Positions 44,430 to 52,544 of a DNA stretch of 64,000 nt are shown here, piece by piece. Both the position numbers and the translations under genes were made by a program. Positions within the stretch are counted from its first letter, which is position 1. Each line of letters begins with the position of its first letter. The notes under the pieces were generated by a model. The model was not told where the DNA came from. It was given only the letters and a program-made list of their open reading frames with translations, and did no database searches. The stretch comes from Furcasterigmium furcatum (taxonomy: Eukaryota > Ascomycota > Sordariomycetes > Glomerellales > Plectosphaerellaceae). Location of the stretch: contig BCIA01000002.1 of the NCBI GenBank assembly GCA_001599815.1, positions 5,119,626-5,183,625 of the forward strand, given 5' to 3'.

Positions 44430-46986
44430 TCACTCCAAATCGAGCTGTTCATCGAGCCGTACCGTGTTGGTCGGCCTCCCGTCCTCGTCGACATCGTGCT
44501 CGCTGCGGTTGGGGTTTTTGCCCCGTGCGAGGACCGCATCACGCTCTTTCCTGCCGAGAGTGATACCGTCAAAGCCCTGGGGGAGGACGAGGTCGGCCCT
44601 GTGGGTTTGGTCAGCAGCGAGAACAGGAGAGAAGCAAAGAAGGAGCAAAACGGAGGGGCGGAAGGGAGAGGCTCACTTGAGGAAGTCGACCTTCAGGTTC
44701 CGCGCCTTGTCGCGGATGGCCTGCTGATCGCGAGAGTCCTGGAAGTGCTTGTTGGGGTTGTACTCCGGGATGGGCCTGCCCTCTTTCTCGACGACGTTGG
44801 CGGCCTCGTAGATCTTGGACCAGGCGCAGTGGTGTGTTGCGATGAGGTAGATGAGCTTCTTGATGTCGGCGTTGCACCAGGGGACGCGGCGCTGGCCGCC
44901 GCGTTCGGCGGCTTGCGGGTTGAGGCGCTCGCGGTTCTTCTGGGAGATGGCGCGGAAGTCGGTCTCGGCTGGAGTCGCAGACGGGCGCGGAGGGGTGGCA
45001 GCGAAGGGGTCCTCCTCTTCTTCTGCGTCTGGTGGCGGAGGCTGTGCGGAGGGTGGTGCAGGGGGGAGTGGTGAGCGGCGTTTAGAAGGAGGTGGCATTG
45101 CACGTCTGTCGAGCTCGGCACGGCGTTGAGCGTCAGGTAGGCGGGCATCCTGCTCGAAGTCGTCTTCATCGGCCTCGCTTTGGTCACGGCTTCGTTTCCG
45201 GGAGTTGGCGGACGTGAGCCCACTGGAAGACGGTGGTGGCTGTGGCTGTTTACGTTGAGGCCCACCGAGACGTGCGGCAGCGCGGTCAGCCAGGAGCTTG
45301 TTATAATGATCGTTGCTCATAGGAGGTCGCGCGCTTTGCTCGTTTTGTTCGTCTGGACCAGGCGGCGGCGGGGAGTCTGCTTGCTCTCGTGAGTTGCCAC
45401 TGGCCTTCCCATGCAGAAATGCAACCATGCTCTTAGTGAACTTGAGAGACCTGGTAGGCCTAGGGGTCGTGAATGTTAGAACGGGATATCAAGGCGTGGC
45501 TAGGCGGGCTTACTCTTGAAAGCGTACGATGAGCTGGCTTGGCTCGGAGGGCGCCGCTTGGGACGGAACAGCGTTGACTGGACGGTCCTCTTCCGAATCG
45601 GAGGTCTCAAGAGGTCTCTGAATTTCTTGGAACTTCAGAAAGCCCCAGTCGATGAGGCCTGCTCTCCAATCCTTGTGCGGGTAGGCCCTTTTCAGCGAGT
45701 CAGCCACTTCAGCAACGGTGGCCCCCTCAGCATGATCGACGATGGCCAGGGCTCTCTGGCGGCATTTCTCGGCAATCTCGTCTGGCAAAGGGTGGTTGAT
45801 GCCGCAGATACCAGACATGTTCTCTCCGATGAGGCGACGATCATTGTTGGCCTCGCAGAAGAAGTTGGCCACCCAGTCTGAGATCTTCTGTTTTGTCGGC
45901 GCGGTCTTGTTCCCGCGCATGTTCTCCAAAGCGGCGATACAGCGCTGCGTGCGAATTTCAATGGCTTCCTTGATATCCGTGTCGGTGAGTTGCTCACCGG
46001 CCTTCCAGGGACTGAAAAGCACTGGGAATTGAGTGGTGTCGAGCAGCTTCAGTAGTTCGTCAAGTGAGTCGACCTCGTTTGACGATGCCACCTGGTGGAG
46101 AAGCTGGGCCAGGTTTGCCAGAACTAATACTCCGCGGGCTTGGAATGAGACGTCGGGTTTGACCATTTTGCTGCTTTTCTGAACGTTGATGAAAGGGTCC
46201 TTTGGTTCTGCGTAGATCTCCTGAAGAGTCGAGAAGTTCTGTCGCTTCACCTCGACGAGCTTCTCCCAGAGGGACTTGTTGGTTTCTCTTCCAAATATTT
46301 GGTCGACGAGTTTCTCGGATGCTTCTTTAAGGTCAAGCAAGCATGCCGTTCTGAGCGCAATTACCTCCTGAAGCTGGCTTTCAGATTGCTGTGTGTTTCT
46401 TTTGGAACCCTCAGGATCGTGCAGCAGTACGGGTGCCTGAGACGGTTCCCCTTGGGCGGTGGCGTCCGCAGAATCTAGGAGAGTCAGCTGGATTGAACCT
46501 ACTCAACTGAGTAGTAGGATGGCTTGCTACCTTCGTGGACAGCAGTCACAAATGTTGTGACATCTGTAGGAAGGTGAACAAGCTATCCTACTCTTTGGTG
46601 ACAGCAGCACCTACATTCCACGGTGGTGTCCGCAGTGAGTTGGGTTTGGGTATGATATTCTAAGCAAAATCAGACATATTGAATGGCACATCGGGAGACA
46701 AGAGGTATTCACCGTCCTCGCTCCGAGTACTGATTTGGCTGAGACTGAACTGTTCTGCCAGGGGAGCGGCACGACGGGCGGGAGGGCCATAGTGAGCAGC
46801 AAGAGCTTGCATAGAGCTACTAGGCTGGTTCATAATGGGATGCGGGTGGACAAGTTCCTCGGAGGCTTCATTTTGTCGGGAAGTTGAGCCTTCATCTTGT
46901 GCTGGACGGGCGCGAGACCTGGTCGCTCGCCCTGTCGGCGCGGGTTGGGCGGATGGCGGGGGCCCAGATGCTCTAGTGCGAACCAT
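44430..46986 (-). CDS. TRF/Tbf1-like telobox Myb protein
   Basis: Predicted telomere-repeat binding protein of 754 aa. Six exons on the reverse strand: 46986-46713, 46659-46615, 46563-46531, 46474-45514, 45459-44677 and 44598-44430. Introns are 53, 51, 56, 54 and 78 nt. Two micro-exons of 45 and 33 nt are needed to keep the frame and avoid a stop at 46660-46662. The N-terminus is Arg/Pro/Ser-rich. The middle (about 140-420) is helical and may be a TRFH-type dimerisation region. A Pro/Glu-rich linker follows. Near the C-terminus (about 630-705) is one Myb-like domain with RVPWCNADIKKLIYLI, HHCAWSKIYEAA and a telobox-type third helix QQAIRDKARNLKVDFLK, closest in style to Tbf1/TRF. In fungi such proteins bind TTAGGG arrays at telomeres and at gene promoters. 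Taz1-type function is possible; exact orthology is not settled. Confidence 0.8.
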
Positions 46987-47315
46987 TTCCGAGGTTGGTT
47001 GGGAAGACTCGGGGTTTCAAACAGTTTAATGGGCTGTTGGCCAACATGCACGATGGCGCAGACCTCCGTGTTGTTGGATGCTGGGGAGAGGTGACGATGA
47101 CAGACGAGAGTTCCAGGGTTAGGGTTAGGAAGCCAATGTTTTGATCTGTACTACCTAGGTCGTTAGAGCTAGCGCTGATTGGACAGCGATGTCCTGCCTG
47201 CCACATCCACACAGTGTGGTCAACCTCGCCTCTGAGCAGATCTCACCAACAATGGAAGTCACAGATCGAGGCTCAGAAAATCGAGAGTCACTTCTCTCAA
47301 GATCACCAATGCAGC
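46987..47315. promoter_or_regulatory. Promoter of TRF-like gene
   Basis: This 329-bp gap lies between the TRF-like start and the stop of the next reverse-strand gene. It contains a telomere-type sequence (listed separately) and a TACCTAGGT word at 47152-47160. Confidence 0.6.
47115..47129 (+). promoter_or_regulatory. Interstitial telomere-type sequence in promoter
   Basis: AGGGTTAGGGTTAGG, i.e. 2.5 units of the fungal telomere repeat TTAGGG, lies 129-143 bp before the ATG of the TRF-like gene. It is directly visible and is the longest TTAGGG run found in the window. Binding by the encoded protein is inference. Confidence 0.9.
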
Positions 47316-47997
47316 TCATTGTGTCTTCGCGGCAACCTTCGCGGCTGGCTTGTTGGGACCGAAGAGGCCCAGCAACCATGCTGACCGCGTACTGCAGAGG
47401 AACAACTGGTCATATCTATGTATCAGCATGTCTCTGCCCGGCGAAGCGCGTCGGCGACAACTCACGGTCATGCCTACGTTGCCCCAAGCCATGGCGTTCC
47501 ACTGCCCGATGTCGAATGTGTCCTGGCCCAAGGCGACATACGAGGCCGCGACTACGCACCCCCGGAGTCAGCGATTGCCTTTCGTGGAAGTACTAGGAGC
47601 TACTCATCGTATCTGAGGAGTAAAGATGTGAACTCAGGGACAACGAACCATGTCCTATGTCTGCCACCCACAACGCAATGACGTAGTTGCGCACGACCTT
47701 GAGCTCAGTGGTGGTCTGCAACACTGCCACTCCTATCATGGCCAGGAGGAGATACAGATTGCCCAGCTGCAGTGCGACGGCGCGGGCATTGACGGACGGG
47801 GCGAGGGGCGTCGCCTGAGGCGGCGCCTGTTCAGCGATGAACCAGTCCGTGTCAATCAGGGTTCCGATAAAGCCCGCGACCCTGACAGCAGAGTTATTAG
47901 ACTGCGGTTACGAGACTTTAGGTTCCATCTCTTACAGAGAAATGGGCTCGATGACGGTGAGGACGACCCTCGGGAATGTCGGGAGTGCGGAGGCCAT
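47316..47997 (-). CDS. Small four-helix membrane protein (DUF7704-like)
   Basis: Integral membrane protein of 156 aa without known function. Exons on the reverse strand: 47997-47936, 47881-47649, 47551-47466 and 47405-47316; introns are 54, 97 and 60 nt. Four hydrophobic segments are visible: near residues 10-35 (VVLTVIEPISLVAGFIGTLI), 65-85 (LGNLYLLLAMIGVAVL), 94-118 (VIALWVADIGHVAASYVAL) and 125-145. The tail is Ala/Lys-rich. The pattern, with PRVVLT..EP near the start and the WNAMAWGNVG segment, matches the small fungal membrane proteins now grouped as DUF7704. For intron 3 the nearer acceptor (47400) would shift the frame, so the one at 47406 was chosen. That intron is 60 nt and stop-free. 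It sits between two telobox-protein genes with no evident link. Confidence 0.8.
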
Positions 47998-48871
47998 ATC
48001 TGGAGCGGGGTAAAGGCAAGGAGCAGAACAAGTCTCTGTGGATTTCGTTCTTCGGGGTAATGAAATGTATATATTACTCGAGATGGTCAATGGAATTGAG
48101 ATGTGAGTTGAGGCATCAGGGAACTCGGGAGGCGACACTGGACCATGCCAGGTCCATGTTTGGAGTCCTTCGGCCCATGAGTTCCTCCGACACTCAGGTC
48201 GGAGTATGGGTCAAACAGGAGCGATTCGTTGTTAAATCGGTACACGGGCACTTGGGAGTGTCCGCCACAACCCAAGTGTGGAAAGTCAATTCCTCTCTAC
48301 ATACAGGCACAAGAATGAACAGGACCTCAAAGCATATTCAGTCATCTGACAGTGGGCGTCTGCGCGCGCCCGACTCCCCTATCACATGTCCTGCGTCCGT
48401 CAGCCATCTGGTTGTCTCCTATCATTTTCGAGCCGACTTACAGGGATGCCGGTTAAGCAACATAATTAGAGTTACCTTGGCATCCACAACTAGCGCCGTT
48501 TCAAGTCGATGCTGCTAGTGCTCTACCTTCACGTGGAGATCAGACCCAGCGAGCGACCGACTCGAGAAGTGGCACATCGCGGAGACATCCACTAAGCACG
48601 TACGTACTGCAGCACATGTAGAGCCGGCTCGACAGCTTCCATCCGAGGGGACATTGCCGACTTCCTGAGCGAGGGACAGGTTCAAGCCTCTTCTCCCACC
48701 GCGGGATCTCTCGCCTTCTCAGATTCGTCCACTTCTTCACAATTTTCAATCGCTTCCTTCTCGCCTCTGCCCCTTTTGGCCACCGCGGCCGCTTCTTTCC
48801 CTCCCCCCATCCCGTTCTGGCCTGTCTTCCTCCTCTTCTTCCAATGCTCACTCGGTATCTCCTTGCCCACG
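47998..48871. promoter_or_regulatory. Divergent promoter region
   Basis: This 874-bp gap lies between the starts of the small membrane protein (-) and the Tay1-like gene (+). The open frame of the latter extends into it from about 48700 in C/T-rich leader sequence. No RNA gene was seen and I found no TTAGGG run in it. Confidence 0.5.
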
Positions 48872-50542
48872 ATGGCCTTCATCGAGCCGCGGCTTATCCA
48901 TCTGCTCAACGACGCGACCACGCCGCAGATAGGCCATACTGATCTACCTCCCTTTGCCGAAGGCTTTCCAGATCCGTCGGACCGACCACTACCCCTCGAG
49001 CCCACCGCGGGCCTCCAGGACGAACAATTGGCAATCGGACATGGACCGGGCTCATTTGCGGCACATCTGTCCATCTCGGGCTTCGTCGACGATGGGCTGC
49101 TACCGAGGGACGGAAAGAAAGATGCCGACCTCGCAACTGACCGCGGCGCGCTGGGCACCGGGGGCACCGCGCGCATCCCGCTGAAGATGCTCCTTGGCGA
49201 GTCCCGTCTCGGAAACACCTCCATATCTTCAAATCGGATCCCAGACGAATCAGCCCAATTGGCAGAAGAGCCTGGTTCCAAGAAGAGACAGCGAGTCCTG
49301 GCTACCAAAGACGAAATCCTCCATCTCCCCCAGCCGATCAAGAAGCAGAAGGCAGCGCCGCAGCCTCTCCTCCCATCGATGCCGCCCATCATCAACGGCC
49401 TCCACGAACCACCCCCGAACGCCGCTCTGTTCCCTCCCATTTCGTCGACCGAGTTCGGTGACGCCGAGCAGACCGACCCCCGCGCCACGATCCGAGACTA
49501 CCAAGCCCCAGCTGGCGAAGACAAGGCGGCGGCGGAGGTTGAGCCCCCAAAGCCGCAAAAGTCGACGGGCCAGAAGACCAGAAAGAAGGCGATGAAACCG
49601 AGAAGGAAGTGGTCTGAGGAAGAGACCAAACACCTGCTACTGGGAGTCAATCGCCATGGGGTGGGAAAGTGGACCGACATTCTGGCCGACGAGGACTTCA
49701 GGTTCAACAACCGCACCGCTGGCGACTTGAAGGATCGTTTCAGGACATGTTGTCCCAACGAGCTCCGCAAGAACGGTGGGGATGGCAGTTCTGCTGGCCA
49801 TGAAACGCTTCCCACACCCCCAGCCGAGCCCAAGACGAGGGCACGCACCGGCCTGCTTTCGGAGAACATCCTCATCGAAGACGACTACATTTCTGTCCCG
49901 GGACATGCACGATCAGGGATGACTCAGTCCGAAGGCGGAAACAAGAAGAGTCGAGCCCACAGGAAGAAGCTGGAAGACCTTGCGGAGCTCGGGATCCATG
50001 GCCCCTTCAAGAAATCACATCGACGCGAGAGGAAGCCTTTCTCGGAGCAAGACGACAAGCAGATCCTAGAGGGCCTCACCAAGTACGGACCTGCATGGAC
50101 TAAGATCCAGCGAGACTCCCGATTTAGCCTGTCAGGCAGACAGCCGACTGATCTTCGGGACCGGGTGCGGAACAAGTACCCAGAAGTCTATCAAAAGATC
50201 GAAAAGGGGCTCTTCCAGGTCAAGGAGGGCAAGTCCAACGGCACGATGGAGCCTACGACACAGACATCCATCTCAAATACGCTTCAGTCGACACTTCTAT
50301 CCACCGTGGACGTATGTTTGCCCCGAGTTGGCTCCAAAGAGGACCTGCCCCGTTGGCCACTGCCAGCGATGGACGCGGGAGATTCTTCAAGCCAAACTTT
50401 CGACCTGGGACCCAACGCGTCCTTCCTGGGCGCGACCAGCGAAATGGATATCTCTCGGCTTCTCTTGGACGACAACCAAGTGGCACATCTGCCTGTGAGG
50501 CAATTCACCGGTGATGCTGGGGCGGACTCGGTCACTCTCTGA
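48872..50542 (+). CDS. Tay1/Teb1-like protein with two telobox Myb domains
   Basis: Predicted nuclear double-strand telomere-repeat binding protein of 556 aa, single exon. I take the ATG at 48872 (MAFIEPRLIHLLND); the upstream open frame lacks a better ATG. Two Myb domains lie in tandem. The first, about residues 244-300, reads RRKWSEEETKHLLLGVNRHG, GKWTDIL, and the telobox-type helix RTAGDLKDRFRT. The second, about 388-442, reads RKPFSEQDDKQILEGL, YGPAWTKI, and RQPTDLRDRVRNKYPE. Between them lies a basic linker. The N-terminus is acidic/Pro-rich with a nuclear-type basic run (KKQKAAP), and a conserved LHN-like helix lies at the very start. Two teloboxes in one chain are the hallmark of Tay1 (Yarrowia) and Teb1 (fission yeast), which bind TTAGGG-like DNA at telomeres and in promoters. 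Role here is by family. Confidence 0.88.
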   Translation: MAFIEPRLIHLLNDATTPQIGHTDLPPFAEGFPDPSDRPLPLEPTAGLQDEQLAIGHGPGSFAAHLSISGFVDDGLLPRDGKKDADLATDRGALGTGGTARIPLKMLLGESRLGNTSISSNRIPDESAQLAEEPGSKKRQRVLATKDEILHLPQPIKKQKAAPQPLLPSMPPIINGLHEPPPNAALFPPISSTEFGDAEQTDPRATIRDYQAPAGEDKAAAEVEPPKPQKSTGQKTRKKAMKPRRKWSEEETKHLLLGVNRHGVGKWTDILADEDFRFNNRTAGDLKDRFRTCCPNELRKNGGDGSSAGHETLPTPPAEPKTRARTGLLSENILIEDDYISVPGHARSGMTQSEGGNKKSRAHRKKLEDLAELGIHGPFKKSHRRERKPFSEQDDKQILEGLTKYGPAWTKIQRDSRFSLSGRQPTDLRDRVRNKYPEVYQKIEKGLFQVKEGKSNGTMEPTTQTSISNTLQSTLLSTVDVCLPRVGSKEDLPRWPLPAMDAGDSSSQTFDLGPNASFLGATSEMDISRLLLDDNQVAHLPVRQFTGDAGADSVTL

Positions 50543-51093
50543 GTCGTTCCAACCAGAACACCACGATGGGTAGCGGAGACTTTAGTCGGATGTGACAAGG
50601 CGAAAGATGTCTTGTCAATCTTCCCACACACGCAACTTGCAGCCTTCTCGATGCAAGCCACCATCATTCACTGTATCAAACTTTTTCTGATTTTCTGTTA
50701 TTTGGCATGGCGCATGCTACGGCTCGGAAAGGAATGGGATAGAAAACGGGCGCAGGACATGCGCCCTCGGGAACCGGCGTACATCTCTAAAACCTCACGG
50801 ACAGGTTGGGCAAAACCAAAAATGGGAAAGGGACTCGGATATAGGTAGAAGGGCACTGTCGCTTCCGGGAGTGATTTGGCTTCTGAGCGGTTTGCCCAGA
50901 TTTGCGTTGTTCGACTAGCGTAGAAGGGGCCGCATCAAGAGCCCCGGCGGATCAATGACCGCTCTGTTTTTTTAAATTTCTAGTAAACTCACTGTGAACT
51001 CATGGGATGTTGACAGCATCTAGATTAACTATCCGCATATCAGACTCCGATGGAATCCCGCATCTGAGAGCCCGATGTGATAGTGGGGCATTA

Positions 51094-51139
51094 CCTCGGT
51101 GAGCCTCGGTGTGCCCCGACCTTTCGGTGGATCTCGGTG
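51094..51139 (+). repeat. Four YYCGGTG words upstream of rps4
   Basis: CCTCGGTG at 51094 and 51104, TTTCGGTG at 51122 and TCTCGGTG at 51132. Start-to-start spacing is 10, 18 and 10 bp, and the group ends 145 bp before the rps4 ATG. Confidence 0.8.
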
Positions 51140-51164
51140 TAGCAAGCGAGAAGTGGGGCCCAAA

Positions 51165-51174
51165 TTAACCCTAA
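51165..51174 (-). promoter_or_regulatory. Telobox-like element of rps4
   Basis: TTAACCCTAA on the plus strand, i.e. TTAGGGTTAA on the reverse strand, 111 bp before the rps4 ATG. Such telobox words occur in ribosomal-protein promoters of several eukaryotes and are binding sites for telobox Myb proteins. Function here is inferred. Confidence 0.65.
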
Positions 51175-51284
51175 GAATTTTGCACGTTGCCCTTCTTTTT
51201 TCTCCCGCTCGCCCCGACCCAACTTTTGAACTCTCGAACCTCACCGACCAGCAGCCATCCACAGAATCGGCAACAACAGTCAAG

Positions 51285-52544
51285 ATGGGCAAGGGACTGT
51301 AAGTACTCACCTCTGACCTTCTTTGATATTGCAATTGCAATTGTCTACGAGTTCTCGCGGCGCGCTTCGCCATCAATCGAGCTCGCCGCCGCTCGACGAT
51401 CCCGTCGCGAATCCTCGTTCTCGATTTTCTCAATATCACACGACCCCGAAAACACCATGAGACTGACCTCCATCGCAGCAAGAAGCACCAGAAGCGCCTT
51501 AGCGCGCCCTCGCACTGGCTGCTCGACAAGCTGTCGGGCACCTACGCTCCCCGCCCCTCGGCCGGTCCTCACAAGCTCCGCGACTGCATGCCCCTCATCA
51601 TCTTCATCCGCAACCGCCTCAAGTACGCCCTCAACTACCGCGAGACCAAGGCCATCATGATGCAGCGTCTCGTCAAGGTCGACGGCAAGGTCCGCACCGA
51701 CATCACCTACCCCGCCGGCTTCATGGACGTCATCTCCATCGAGAAGACTGGCGAGAACTTCCGCCTCGTCTACGACACCAAGGGCCGCTTCACCGTCCAC
51801 CGTATCCAGGCCGAGGAGGCCGAGTACAAGCTGGGCAAGGTCAAGCGCGTCCAGGTCGGCCGCGGAGGGGTCCCATTCTTGGTCACGCACGATGCAAGGA
51901 CGTGAGTTTGCCCTCATGATTCTATCAGACATCATTCAGCCGTTGGATCAAGCTTTGGTCGACTCGAGGGGCAGTTTTCCCGCCGGGCGGTGGCAACACG
52001 CAGGCACGTCTCCCTCGCGGAGACGTCCTGCTGCCCTCCCGCTGCGTGGAAGTGCGCCGGCATTACCCTCCACGGGATGCCGCGCGCCCTGCCCGCTCCT
52101 GTTCCATCCATCCCGACACAAAATCGGAGCTTCATTTAGCGGTTGTATGTGTCCCCCTTCCCTGCAGTATGCTAATTTGCCTCGCCTCGCAGCATCCGCT
52201 ACCCTGACCCTGCCATCAAGGTCAACGACACCGTCAAGATCGACCTCGCCACCGGCAAGATCACCGACTTCATCAAGTTCGACACCGGCGCCATCGCCAT
52301 GGCCACCGGTGGCCGTAACATGGGTCGTGTCGGCGTCATCACCCACCGTGAGCGCCACGATGGTGGTTTCAACATCGTCCACATCAAGGACGCCATTGAC
52401 AACACCTTCGCCACCCGCGAGTCCAACGTCTTCGTCATCGGTGCCGAGAAGCCCTGGATCTCCCTGCCCAAGGGCAAGGGTGTCAAGCTGACCATCGCCG
52501 AGGAGCGCGACCGCCGCCGCGCCCACAACCTCGCCGGCCAGTAA
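51285..52544 (+). CDS. rps4: 40S ribosomal protein S4 (eS4)
   Basis: Structural protein of the small ribosomal subunit, 262 aa, the family length. Exons: 51285-51298, 51479-51901 and 52193-52544. Introns are 180 and 291 nt, clearly longer than the 50-70 nt common in this window, as often seen in ribosomal-protein genes. The first exon codes only for MGKG and part of Leu. Family sequence is clear throughout: KKHQKRLSAPSHWLLDKLSG, RNRLKYALNYRE, VKVDGKVRTDITYPAGFMDV, GGRNMGRVGVI, HIKDAIDNTFATR and the basic end RRRAHNLAGQ. Codons are strongly C-ending, consistent with high expression. Intron 2 interrupts the codon for Thr in DART-IRYPDP. Confidence 0.97.

Larger units (their letters stand above)
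50543..51284. promoter_or_regulatory. rps4 promoter region
   Basis: This 742-bp gap lies between the Tay1-like stop and the rps4 start. The proximal 200 bp hold the YYCGGTG repeats and a telobox-like AACCCTAA element, listed separately. A C/T-rich stretch near 51185-51215 probably marks the transcription start zone. Confidence 0.6.
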
